In this document: positions 1 to 8,727 of the stretch, one piece after another | Layout of the letters: every line of letters starts with the position of its first letter | Numbering within the stretch: the first letter of the stretch is position 1 | Source: an uncultured bacterium | GTDB taxonomy: Bacteria; Bacillota; Clostridia; Lachnospirales; Lachnospiraceae | Length of the DNA: 64,000 bases | Assembly: GCA_905215405.1 (NCBI GenBank) | Contig: CAJMQE010000001.1 | Span: 41,996-105,995, forward strand | Direction: 5' to 3' | The notes under the pieces: model-generated | The model's database searches: none | What the model saw: only the letters and a program-made list of their open reading frames with translations | Told to the model about the DNA's origin: nothing | Translations under genes and position numbers: made by a program

Positions 1-260
1 TTCATGGTTCGAACTCATTTGAACAACTGTTAGGAAATTATATATATCGTTCCTTTCTTCAATTGTTGGACAGACTTCCTACACATCCGGCTGAGCATCT
101 GCATCACCTGACAAAACCTGCGATTGCACACTACTATACCTTTGGTCTGACCGGTACTATACAAATGTGGCTGACCAGCGAGCAACCTGATTCTCCGAAT
201 ACAATGTATGATGCATACCTTTATCTGGCTGCACATTCTGTTTTTGATCAGCCAGTATGA
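1..260 (+). CDS. TetR/AcrR-family regulator, C-terminal fragment (cut by window edge)
   Basis: The reading frame is open from base 3 to the TGA at 258-260, so only about 85 C-terminal residues are present and the DNA-binding part lies outside the window. The visible part has the pattern of the TetR C-terminal ligand domain: a helix with YYTFGLTGTIQMWL followed by PDSPNTM and a final helix. This is the layout seen in TetR regulators that sit beside exporters. The gene converges on the MATE exporter gene, only 8 bp away, which makes that exporter a plausible target. Family assignment rests on a short stretch and is inference. Confidence 0.6.
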   Translation, partial: HGSNSFEQLLGNYIYRSFLQLLDRLPTHPAEHLHHLTKPAIAHYYTFGLTGTIQMWLTSEQPDSPNTMYDAYLYLAAHSVFDQPV

Positions 261-268
261 TTTTATGC

Positions 269-1657
269 CTACACTTCTTCTAACACTTCAATCTTCTTCA
301 TGGTACGACGAATAAAGAATAAACTCATCAGCATTGCAACTACTTCAGCGATTGGGAAGGACAACCATATCAAATCAATGTTCCCTGTCAGAGACAGCAG
401 ATAAGCAACTGGAAGAATTACGACAAGCTGTCTGGTCACTGACATCAGCAGGCTGTGAACTGGATTACCAATTGCCTGAAATACTGTACTGCACACAATG
501 TTAAATCCAGCGAAGATAAAACTGTATGCAATGATCCGAAGTGCTGGATCTCCGATTTTCTGCATATCTGCAGATGCGTTAAATAACAGCAATAATTTAT
601 CAGGAATGATCTGGAACACAATAAAGCCAACCAGCATAATAGACACTGCATAAGTCATTCCAAGGCGAATGGTCTTTTTAATTCTTGCCGGTTTACGTGC
701 ACCATAATTATATCCAAGAATAGGAATCAGACCATTGTTCAGTCCAAATACCGGCATGAACAGAAAGCTGTTCAGCTTAAAATAAACGCCAAATACCGCT
801 GTTGCTGTCGTTGAAAATCCGATCAGAATCTTATTCATTCCAAATGTCAGAACTGACGCAATCGATGCCATAATGATAGACGGAACGCCGACTTCATAGA
901 TCTTGGCAATAATTGACGCCTTTGGTCTCATATACTTCACCGCAAAATGTATCTCTTTATTTACCTTTACATTCAATATGTAAGCAAGAATTCCTGCAAC
1001 GATCTGCCCTATCACAGTAGCGATTGCTGCTCCTTCAACTCCCATTTTTGGCATTCCAAAGTATCCGAAAATCAGAATAGGATCAAGAATCAGATTAATA
1101 ACAGCTCCGCAACACTGCGTGATCATTGAAAACAGCGTCTTACCAGTTCCCTGTAACAATCTTTCACAGGTCACCTGTAAAAACAATCCAAATGAACAGA
1201 TTGTAACCACGCTCATGTAACTCTTACCATATGTTACAATTTCATCTACATTTGTCTGTATCTCGTAAAAAGCACCGGAAAAGAATATTCCAATCGCAGC
1301 AAAGATCACATAACTGCACATGGCAAGTGTAATTCCGATATTAGCTGAACGATTGACTGTATCCTGCTTTCTTTCTCCCAGACTTTTGGATAGCAGTGCA
1401 TTGATACCAACGCCGGTACCAGTCGCCACTGCAATCATCAAATTCTGCACTGGAAATGCCAGTGATACTGCTGTCAGTGCATTTTCATTAATCTGCGCAA
1501 CAAATATACTATCTACGATATTATATAATGCCTGCACGAGCATTGATATAACGATAGGAATTGACATTGTCAGAATCAATTTATTTTCTGGCATGGTTCC
1601 CATTTTATTTTCTTTGACCCCGGTGACTCCGGGCTCACTTTCCTGAAGTTCTTTCAT
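269..1657 (-). CDS. MATE-family multidrug/Na+ efflux transporter
   Basis: Polytopic membrane protein of about 460 residues with roughly 12 predicted membrane segments in two homologous halves, as in the NorM/DinF-type MATE family. These exchange cations for drugs or metabolites at the cytoplasmic membrane. Visible family features are the first-half MSIPIVISMLVQALYNIVDS segment, typical of Firmicute MATEs (PxxxxMLVQxLYNIVD), and GVEGAAIATVIGQ in the middle. The frame extends to 1675 with a GTG, but GGGAG lies 11 nt before an ATG at 1657 and only 2 nt before the ATG at 1666, so 1657 is preferred with some doubt. It is convergent with the TetR fragment and 18 bp downstream of the P-type ATPase stop region, probably co-transcribed with it. 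Substrate cannot be told from sequence. Confidence 0.9.
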   Translation of the reverse strand: MKELQESEPGVTGVKENKMGTMPENKLILTMSIPIVISMLVQALYNIVDSIFVAQINENALTAVSLAFPVQNLMIAVATGTGVGINALLSKSLGERKQDTVNRSANIGITLAMCSYVIFAAIGIFFSGAFYEIQTNVDEIVTYGKSYMSVVTICSFGLFLQVTCERLLQGTGKTLFSMITQCCGAVINLILDPILIFGYFGMPKMGVEGAAIATVIGQIVAGILAYILNVKVNKEIHFAVKYMRPKASIIAKIYEVGVPSIIMASIASVLTFGMNKILIGFSTTATAVFGVYFKLNSFLFMPVFGLNNGLIPILGYNYGARKPARIKKTIRLGMTYAVSIMLVGFIVFQIIPDKLLLLFNASADMQKIGDPALRIIAYSFIFAGFNIVCSTVFQAIGNPVHSLLMSVTRQLVVILPVAYLLSLTGNIDLIWLSFPIAEVVAMLMSLFFIRRTMKKIEVLEEV

Positions 1658-1693
1658 TTTTTTCATCTCTCCCACTGATAATTTCTTATAACA

Positions 1694-4096
1694 TTATTTT
1701 TCCTGTCCATGGACAATGTGATCCAGTCCAAGTCTTTTTCGAAATCCCTTGTTGTGTTTTGCCGCATAGGCAACGATCCAGTCCGTAATATAATTTGCCA
1801 GTATCAGAAATGGAATTGCTATAGCAACACAAACGATCAATACGATCCACTGTTTTCCATTGAGTGGATAAAGTGCGAACAGGGATGGTACCAGAAATAC
1901 ACAACACGCAATTCCTGCTGCCATTGCGATACAGACGCTTACTCTCATAACATTAAATGGCATACAAACGCGGATCAGCGTCACCATACCAACAGCGACC
2001 AGAATGGCAATTGCAATCGTAGATAACTGATTTGACGGAATCCGTAAATTTTCTGAAATAGCTGCGAGTGTTGCAACAACGACAAAATTGGTCAATCCCG
2101 CCGGTAATGCCCGCAACAGAACGTTTGTCAGGAAATGTCCACGGATTATGCTCTTATTTGGCTGTAAGGCCAGGAAAAATGCTGGTGCGCCAATTGTAAA
2201 TACACTGAGCATTGATAGCTGAGCTGGTACAAGCGGATATTTCATTCCAAATACAAGGGAAAAGATCGCCAGCAGCATGGAAAATATATTCTTGATCAAA
2301 AACAAAGAAGCTGACCGCTGAATATTATTGACGACTCTTCTGCCTTCATATACAACGGATGGCATGCATGCAAAATCCGAATTTAAAAGCACCAACTGCG
2401 CTGCATTTGCTGCCGCCTCACTGCCAGATGCCATTGCCACACTACAATCGGCATCTTTCAGTGCAAGTACGTCATTGACACCATCTCCTGTCATTGCGAC
2501 TGTCTTTCCATTTTCTTTTAACGCTCTGACGAATGCACGTTTCTGGTTTGGCGTAACTCTTCCAAAAACAGTGTATTTCTCCATTGCTTCCCGAATTTCT
2601 TCTTCAGACTGTAGCGTTGCTGCATCAACAAAATTCTCGGCATTTTTAATTCCCGCCTGGGCCGCTACATTTGAGACTGTGATTGGATTATCACCGGATA
2701 TGACTTTAATATCCACGCCCTGAGATTCGAAATAACGAAATGTATTCTTTGCCTCTTTTCTGATCGGATTAGAGATCAGTACCAGTGCCATTGCCCTGAC
2801 AGCTTCTGTCAGTGCCTTTCCATCCACTTCTCCATCATAGGAGCCATAGACAAGCACACGATATCCCATCTGAGAATAGCGTTCAATTATTTTTCTATAC
2901 TCTTCGAATTGTTCCCGCAATACAAATTCCGGTGCTCCAAGAACATAAGCACCATCCGCAAATGTGGCGCTGCTATACTTGTATGCTGAAGAAAAAGAAG
3001 TCGTCCGAAGTGCTTTTGTGTCTGTTGGACGATCAAAATAATTCTTTAATGCTTCCATGGTAATGTTATCACTACTCATATTCTGAACGAATTCGCCCAG
3101 CTTTTCATGAATCGTTGCATATGGCATAACTTCGTCCCCGATCAGCGGAATTACCTCATTTACCTTCATTGTATTTTCAGTAATGGTTCCAGTCTTGTCC
3201 ACACATAGCACATTTACTCTTGCAAGCGTTTCGATACACGCCATCTCATGAACGAGTACTTTCTTACGTGCCAGTTTCATGACACTGACTACAAGTGCAA
3301 CGCTGGCCAGCAGATAAAGTCCTTCCGGAATCATACCTACTAATGCTGCTACCATTGCTACAACACTTTCTTTTACGGTATAACCGAGTGCGAAATGCTG
3401 TACACCAAAAAGCGCAAAGCCAATTGGAATTAATAAGATACCAATGATACGAACCAGCTTATTCAATGAGTTCATCATTTCTGAGTGTCCGGCACCCTTA
3501 CGTTTGGTCTTTGCCTCCAGTGTCAGTTTGCTGACGTAGGATTCATAACCGACTTTTTCAAGTATTCCGCGACAACTTCCCGAAACGATAAAACTACCTG
3601 AAAGTAACTGATCTCCAGCTTTCTTTGTGATTTCATCGGACTCACCTGTAATCAGTGCCTCATTGACCTGTACTTCGCCTTCTCCAACAATTGCATCCGC
3701 ACAGATCTGGTTACCTGCAGAAAAGAGCACTACATCTCCTGCCACGAGTTTTTCTGCTCTGACTTCCTGCTTCTTACCATCACGAACAACTGTGGCTTTC
3801 GGTGCATTTAATACTGTCAGCTTATCAAGCACCTTTTTTGATCTAATTTCCTGTATAATACCAATCATTGTGTTTGCAACAATGACCGGTAAAAAGGACA
3901 TATCCCTGTAGGAGCGGACCAGGATCAATAGCACCCCGAATATCAGAAAAATCAGGTTAAAATATGTAAAAACATTCGAAGCAATAATCTGTCCGATTGT
4001 TTTTGACTGATTCTTTACGGCTCTGTTATCCAGCCCTTTTTCCATTTGTTCCTTTACCTGTTCACTTGTTAATCCCCTGATTAAATCTGTCTGCAT
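1694..4096 (-). CDS. P-type cation-transporting ATPase (CtpE/PacL-like)
   Basis: About 800 residues, with the complete P-type ATPase core: actuator loop TGES near residue 150, membrane helix 4 motif IPEGL near 257, phosphorylation motif DKTGT near 300, and the hinge motif TGDGVNDVLALKDAD. The PEGL motif in helix 4 and the absence of CPC and of an HMA domain exclude the heavy-metal class and point to the P2/CtpE-like group, which moves Ca2+ or a similar cation. The C-terminus adds about six hydrophobic segments. An AAAGGAG site lies 2 nt before a first ATG (4102) and 8 nt before the next (4096); the latter is preferred. The ion transported is inferred only from class. Confidence 0.9.
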   Translation of the reverse strand: MQTDLIRGLTSEQVKEQMEKGLDNRAVKNQSKTIGQIIASNVFTYFNLIFLIFGVLLILVRSYRDMSFLPVIVANTMIGIIQEIRSKKVLDKLTVLNAPKATVVRDGKKQEVRAEKLVAGDVVLFSAGNQICADAIVGEGEVQVNEALITGESDEITKKAGDQLLSGSFIVSGSCRGILEKVGYESYVSKLTLEAKTKRKGAGHSEMMNSLNKLVRIIGILLIPIGFALFGVQHFALGYTVKESVVAMVAALVGMIPEGLYLLASVALVVSVMKLARKKVLVHEMACIETLARVNVLCVDKTGTITENTMKVNEVIPLIGDEVMPYATIHEKLGEFVQNMSSDNITMEALKNYFDRPTDTKALRTTSFSSAYKYSSATFADGAYVLGAPEFVLREQFEEYRKIIERYSQMGYRVLVYGSYDGEVDGKALTEAVRAMALVLISNPIRKEAKNTFRYFESQGVDIKVISGDNPITVSNVAAQAGIKNAENFVDAATLQSEEEIREAMEKYTVFGRVTPNQKRAFVRALKENGKTVAMTGDGVNDVLALKDADCSVAMASGSEAAANAAQLVLLNSDFACMPSVVYEGRRVVNNIQRSASLFLIKNIFSMLLAIFSLVFGMKYPLVPAQLSMLSVFTIGAPAFFLALQPNKSIIRGHFLTNVLLRALPAGLTNFVVVATLAAISENLRIPSNQLSTIAIAILVAVGMVTLIRVCMPFNVMRVSVCIAMAAGIACCVFLVPSLFALYPLNGKQWIVLIVCVAIAIPFLILANYITDWIVAYAAKHNKGFRKRLGLDHIVHGQEK

Positions 4097-4254
4097 CTGC
4101 ATTTCTCCTTTATAACAACGCTGTCGTTTTCAGTTGCTCCCTCCACATAGCGACTTATGCCTTGTGTAAACTATCCTCTATTGTACATTTAAATACTTTT
4201 AACCATACTTTTATACCATACTTTTCTGTTATCTTCTGCTTCTGTCATACCACA

Positions 4255-4375
4255 AAGACCTGTCTGACTGTATCTTACGGCGATCACCTTGTGTCTGTAT
4301 CTTACGATAATTGCCTTTGCGTCTGTATTCTACGTCCTATCTTTGCGTCTATATCTTTTTGCTTATCTTATTTTG
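4255..4375. repeat. Degenerate short tandem repeats downstream of the VanZ-RDD gene
   Basis: The 281-bp gap 4103-4383 between the ATPase start and the VanZ-RDD stop holds three to four imperfect copies of a roughly 30-bp unit built around GTCTGTATCTTACG, lying directly after the minus-strand stop codon. No gene or hairpin terminator is clear. Copies diverge towards the stop codon. The function is unknown; replication slippage is a simple origin. Confidence 0.5.
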
Positions 4376-4383
4376 TTTATATC

Positions 4384-6021
4384 TTATAATTCTTCGTCTT
4401 CGTCATCCACATAAGAATCCAGCTCTTTATCATCCATATCTTTAATGTAATCCTCATATGCTTCTTCCAATTCTTCTTCCTCAAAAGAATCCGCTTCAGT
4501 ATCCAACGCTGTTTTCGCTACTTCAGCTCTATCTACTGTATCAACTCTATCTACTGTATCGACTCTATCTACAATATCATTTCCATCTACAGCATCAGGC
4601 TCCTCTTCTTGCGCATTTACTCCCGATTCGGAATTATCTAATGCTAAATTGGCTTTTTTCGTTTTCTGAGCTACTGGACTATCTGTTGCTAATTCTTTCG
4701 TCCCTGTACTTTCTGTTTCAAGAGTATTGGTTACTTCTTTAACAGATTCCGTATTCTTTTTTGTTACGGCTGCATCCACAGTATCCGGTTCTGCATCGCT
4801 GTCACCTTTATTCTCAGACTCTGCATCTGAATTTTGGACAACCTCTGTACTCTGTGCATTTCTGACTTCGATCGTACTGACGAGTGAAGTTCTTGTTAAA
4901 CGCTCATAAAAATATACTGACTTTCTTGTGACCGCACATACAAAGACATGCAGTACAAAATATAAAAAGGCCGTTGCAAGTACAATCATACCTGCTCCTG
5001 TCATGATCTGTTCCCTGTCTGACTGGGTATTGTTGAACACTTCCAGACAAAGATAGATATAAACCGGAATTGGTAGCAGACCAAGATAAAGTATCGCATT
5101 TCTTACAGTCAGTGCCAGTATTCCCGGATGCCGTTTCTTTTGTGCTATAACTTTAATATTAACAATCGCTTTTCCCGCTGTACGTCCACCTGTCAGCCAT
5201 GTTGTAAATGTCATACTGACAAACAATAATAAGAACGTCAGTAATATAAAATTAGGATTGTCATAATGAAATGTTCCAATGATGGAATGAAGATCATACT
5301 TCACATTGACTGCTCTGATTGCAATATTACTGATCAGAACAACGATTCCTGCATCAATGACAAATGCCAGTCCACGTCTGAGGAAACTAATTTTCTGTCC
5401 TCTCCTATATGACATTTCATCAAGTTTTTCCCTGCCTGGCAGAAAGAAACTGCAGAGCGGTGTGATCCAGAACCCTACCATTCCACCAAATGTATTACAG
5501 ATCAGATCATCCACTTCAAACCATCTGTACGGATGTGGATATATGCCATAAAGACCACTCAACTGTGTCAATTCAAAGAACAGACTATAAAGGAATGAAA
5601 GGATCAGTACCTGATACCATTTTCGCTCAAAATAATATCTTAAATATACGCCAAATGGCAGTAATAACAATATATTGAATGCTATCTGCAGGAAATTATA
5701 ATTGGCAAGTGCCGGCAGATACGTAGATGGATCACTCAGGACAAGACCTGACGAATTGATCCAGAGTCTGAACGCCGCAAATGGAACCAGCAGCATAGAG
5801 GTTCCACTATCCTTTACCGATTCAATTGGCGGTAATGGAAGGATCGTCATGAAGTAGGATGTCATCATATAGAATATAAAAGAATAGACAACAATAATTC
5901 TTAAAATCAACAATGCCCCGTATTTATGGTACTGATGAATTACATAAGGCAGCGTAAATAACGCCGATAATATTGGAAATATAGCAATTGCTGTTGCGAT
6001 TGGATAAATATAAACGCTCAT
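4384..6021 (-). CDS. VanZ-like plus RDD-family membrane protein with acidic repetitive tail
   Basis: 545 residues in three parts. Residues 1-180 form a VanZ-like domain with several membrane segments, an inner NLLLLPFGVYLR-type motif and the conserved FEL(T)Q...R..EVDDLICNTFGG region. Residues about 195-350 form an RDD domain (LRRGLAFVIDAGIVV, then GGRTAGKAIVNIKV). Residues about 375-545 form a soluble, very acidic tail with repeated TVDRVD units (18-bp repeats in the DNA) ending in a run of Asp/Glu. VanZ-RDD fusions are common in Lachnospiraceae; VanZ relates to glycopeptide resistance and the envelope, but the fusion's role is unknown. GAGGAAGAG precedes the ATG. The pyridoxal kinase gene ends 17 bp upstream, suggesting one operon. 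Confidence 0.85.
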   Translation of the reverse strand: MSVYIYPIATAIAIFPILSALFTLPYVIHQYHKYGALLILRIIVVYSFIFYMMTSYFMTILPLPPIESVKDSGTSMLLVPFAAFRLWINSSGLVLSDPSTYLPALANYNFLQIAFNILLLLPFGVYLRYYFERKWYQVLILSFLYSLFFELTQLSGLYGIYPHPYRWFEVDDLICNTFGGMVGFWITPLCSFFLPGREKLDEMSYRRGQKISFLRRGLAFVIDAGIVVLISNIAIRAVNVKYDLHSIIGTFHYDNPNFILLTFLLLFVSMTFTTWLTGGRTAGKAIVNIKVIAQKKRHPGILALTVRNAILYLGLLPIPVYIYLCLEVFNNTQSDREQIMTGAGMIVLATAFLYFVLHVFVCAVTRKSVYFYERLTRTSLVSTIEVRNAQSTEVVQNSDAESENKGDSDAEPDTVDAAVTKKNTESVKEVTNTLETESTGTKELATDSPVAQKTKKANLALDNSESGVNAQEEEPDAVDGNDIVDRVDTVDRVDTVDRAEVAKTALDTEADSFEEEELEEAYEDYIKDMDDKELDSYVDDEDEEL

Positions 6022-6038
6022 TTTCTCTTCCTCGTAAA

Positions 6039-6881
6039 TTAATCTATTTTCAGCGTGTGCAGGATTTCTTCAAAGCATACACCATCGGGCTCAGGTATCT
6101 GTCGTTCAATAGAAATCTGAATACATCTTTTTACGAATTGTGCAGCTTTTCTGACAGACTTTTCAAAATCAACGCCATTCACAGCATCTGCGCAGATGAT
6201 AGAAGAGAAAACATCGCCGGTTCCGCACCTTGGTGTTCCTACTTTTTTCGTCCTTAACAGTTTTCCACCTTTGCCCTTTTCATATACATAGTTTCCCACA
6301 TACTTTGGAAACTGTAAACCAGTAATCACTATTTTTTCAGGTCCAAGATCACAAAGTCTGCCTGCGAGTGTTTCCAGATCCGCCTGTTTCCACTCATGCG
6401 CACGATAGACAGTCCCCGTAAGAATACAGGCTTCTGTCAAATTGGGCGTAATAATATCAGCCATTTTGACCAGTTCCCGCATCTGTTCACACATTTCCTG
6501 TGTGTACGTGGTATATTTTTTCCCGTCATCACCCATGACCGGATCAACAATGACCTGCGTTCTCTGATCCTGAAACTCTTTTATGAATTTTTTCACGATC
6601 TCGATCTGTCTTACTGATCCGAGAAATCCAGTATAAATGCCTTCAAAACGTAGATCAAGTTTCTTCCATTTTGCAATGTAGCTTTCCATTTTGTCCGTAT
6701 AATCATCAAAAAAATAATCTTCGTATCCTGTATGATTAGAAAAAATTGAAGTCGGTACCGGACAATATTGTACCCTCATATAAGAAATAATGGGCATGGA
6801 CACTGTTGTAGAACAGCGTCCAAACCCAGAAATATCATTAATAGCTGCAATTTTCTTCTGATTGTTATGTGACATCTTCAT
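6039..6881 (-). CDS. Pyridoxal/pyridoxamine kinase-like protein (PfkB/ribokinase superfamily)
   Basis: 280 residues, the normal size for PdxK/PdxY-type kinases, which phosphorylate pyridoxal, pyridoxamine or pyridoxine with ATP in the B6 salvage pathway. The N-terminus NDISGFGRCSTTVSMPI is the typical substrate-binding start, and VDPVMGDDGK plus the anion-hole motif PRCGTGDVFSS (catalytic Asp in GTGD) are present. GAGGT stands 8 nt before the ATG. It is followed after 17 bp by the VanZ-RDD gene. Which B6 vitamer is preferred cannot be told. Confidence 0.9.
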   Translation of the reverse strand: MKMSHNNQKKIAAINDISGFGRCSTTVSMPIISYMRVQYCPVPTSIFSNHTGYEDYFFDDYTDKMESYIAKWKKLDLRFEGIYTGFLGSVRQIEIVKKFIKEFQDQRTQVIVDPVMGDDGKKYTTYTQEMCEQMRELVKMADIITPNLTEACILTGTVYRAHEWKQADLETLAGRLCDLGPEKIVITGLQFPKYVGNYVYEKGKGGKLLRTKKVGTPRCGTGDVFSSIICADAVNGVDFEKSVRKAAQFVKRCIQISIERQIPEPDGVCFEEILHTLKID

Positions 6882-6926
6882 GTTTCTTACCTCAAATCCA
6901 GCTTTTGCCTTGATTTCCCGTAAAAT

Positions 6927-7817
6927 TTACTTTTGATTTAATTTTCCAAACTTCGGCATATGGGAACCGCCTGCCTTTGGAGCATTTTTGCCATTGTAGC
7001 TAAGCATGCTGTCCAAATATTTTACATTGACCTGATATACAATATAGATGACCGCTGCAAATGCTACAGCTTTAATTGCAAATGGAATTACTGTGCCATT
7101 AAAAGTTGCTCTGTCATAGAATTTAAATGGTAATAACACACAGAAATTCATTGCCGCACTGATTGCATACCAGTATTTTGGTAACTTTCCGTCTGTTACA
7201 CCGTAATTGACCATTGCAAGAGCGATATTTAAAACAATATCCAAAACTGCACTGATACCGCACAAGATCCAATGGATTGCAGGTGCTGTGAACAATATGG
7301 ATATATCATTATAAGTACTGATTGCGTCAGCTTCTGTAAAATCCCTGAACACTTCTGCAAGGCCGCTAGAATTAATTGCTGAGCACCATACGATCATTGT
7401 AAATGTTGAGAATGCATACATGACAGCATCACCCATTCCAAGTCCCAGACCAAGCATCATAACATCGCCAGGTCCATCATATCTGCCCTGTAACATTTTG
7501 GTCAGTACGATTCTTGCCACTGTGAACATAAGTACCGAGAGCATCAAAAACAGTACGGTAACTGCCTCCGTATTTTGCTCTGACTGATTAGCTATACCTG
7601 GAATCAGGTACACCAATGCTGATAAAACACTGTATCCAATAAAACAAAATACAATATATCCGATAATTCCTGTTATGAGTGGTATGAATTTTGCTCTGTA
7701 TCTCTTAAAAAATATAAACATAAGTACAAAGATACAGGAAATGATAACAATACCACCTGCACTCAGCATATTGACAGTGTCGGATGTAACTGTCTGTGTT
7801 AAGTCGATGTTTTCCAT
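6927..7817 (-). CDS. Polytopic membrane protein of unknown function (possibly YhfC-like)
   Basis: 296 residues with about eight hydrophobic segments and a basic cytoplasmic end. A glycine-rich membrane motif, MMLGLGLGMGDAVMY, occupies the place where YhfC-family intramembrane-protease-like proteins have a Gly/His/Glu motif; here the His and Glu are absent, so any relation is tentative and activity of that type is unlikely. The frame continues upstream to 7880, but AGGAGG lies 12 nt before the ATG at 7817, which decides the start. It ends 45 bp before the pyridoxal kinase and is probably the first gene of that operon. Confidence 0.6.
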   Translation of the reverse strand: MENIDLTQTVTSDTVNMLSAGGIVIISCIFVLMFIFFKRYRAKFIPLITGIIGYIVFCFIGYSVLSALVYLIPGIANQSEQNTEAVTVLFLMLSVLMFTVARIVLTKMLQGRYDGPGDVMMLGLGLGMGDAVMYAFSTFTMIVWCSAINSSGLAEVFRDFTEADAISTYNDISILFTAPAIHWILCGISAVLDIVLNIALAMVNYGVTDGKLPKYWYAISAAMNFCVLLPFKFYDRATFNGTVIPFAIKAVAFAAVIYIVYQVNVKYLDSMLSYNGKNAPKAGGSHMPKFGKLNQK

Positions 7818-8122
7818 AAAAAAGTGAATCCTCCTGCTTACTGTATTATGATCCGGGCCTGTCCTGCCTGCCCTGACCATTTTTTCATAACTTCTTAAAT
7901 TCTACCATACTTTCAGACTTTTATGAACCTCATTTCCTAAACATATTGTAAAATTTTTATGATATGTATATTATCTCATTTTCTTTTTCCACATTTTTCT
8001 GTTTCATTTGCGGATTGCCCTTTTTTCAATATTCCGTTCATCCGATTCACTTTATAATTATACAAAATATAGACAATCAATGTATATTTATAACGTCTGA
8101 TCTGTAAAATGAGCAAATGAAA

Positions 8123-8147
8123 AGAGCAGTCGATAAACGACTGCTCT
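8123..8147 (-). terminator. Rho-independent terminator of the cold-shock gene
   Basis: A perfect 10-bp stem (8123-8132 with 8138-8147) with a 5-nt loop, followed in the minus direction by TTTTCATTT. It lies about 90 bp after the csp stop. The rest of the 7818-8236 gap is AT-rich and should hold the promoter of the 7817 gene; nothing else is recognisable. Confidence 0.65.
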
Positions 8148-8236
8148 CATCATAATCTCGTTGTGTAACAATATATCCTTCTAAATTTCAATATCTATAT
8201 TTCCATAATAAAAGGCACACTGTAAAACTTCTTTGA

Positions 8237-8434
8237 TTATAATTTTGTTACGTTTGTAGCCTGAGGTCCTTTTGCTCCGTCAATTACGTCAAATTCAACT
8301 TCAGCGCCTTCATCTAAAGACTTAAAGCCATCCATGTTGAGTCCTGTGTAATGTACAAAAACATCTTTTCCTTCTTCGTCAGAAATAAATCCGTAACCTT
8401 TTTGGTTGTTAAACCATTTTACTGTACCTTTCAT
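8237..8434 (-). CDS. CspA-family cold-shock protein
   Basis: 65 residues forming one complete cold-shock domain: a single-strand nucleic-acid-binding OB fold that acts as an RNA chaperone. RNP1 (KGYGFI) and RNP2 (VFVHYT) motifs are both intact; the start MKGTVKWFN is the canonical Csp N-terminus. A longer in-frame ATG at 8449 is rejected because GGAGG stands 8-9 nt before the ATG at 8434. It is monocistronic: its own promoter lies upstream and a terminator downstream. Confidence 0.95.
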   Translation of the reverse strand: MKGTVKWFNNQKGYGFISDEEGKDVFVHYTGLNMDGFKSLDEGAEVEFDVIDGAKGPQATNVTKL

Positions 8435-8481
8435 TTTGAGTACCTCCAAAAAATAAATATGGTGTTATCATCACCAATCAA

Positions 8482-8510
8482 ATAATAGCATAACTGGTAT
8501 TTTCTGTCAA
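8482..8510 (-). promoter_or_regulatory. Sigma-A-type promoter of the cold-shock gene
   Basis: Minus-strand TTGACA (8505-8510), 17-bp spacer, TATTAT (8482-8487): close to consensus. The leader of about 45 nt contains a small TGGTG...CACCA hairpin before the ribosome site. The other part of the 8450-8727 gap is AT-rich with no gene seen. Confidence 0.75.
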
Positions 8511-8727
8511 TAAAATAGACTGTATTTTATGCATGTTTTTTATTTTTTTTTAACAATTTGTCCATTTTCAGATTCTTGTGTTAAAAATCAGAATATTTAT
8601 ATTATTTGTATAGCCATACGCTTTATCACTTCAATGCATGTCATTTTCTCTATACAATATACATAATTTATGCAGCTAAGTTATATAAGTCTGTCCGTTG
8701 CGCTATCGTATTTTTTGAGGTTCTCTG

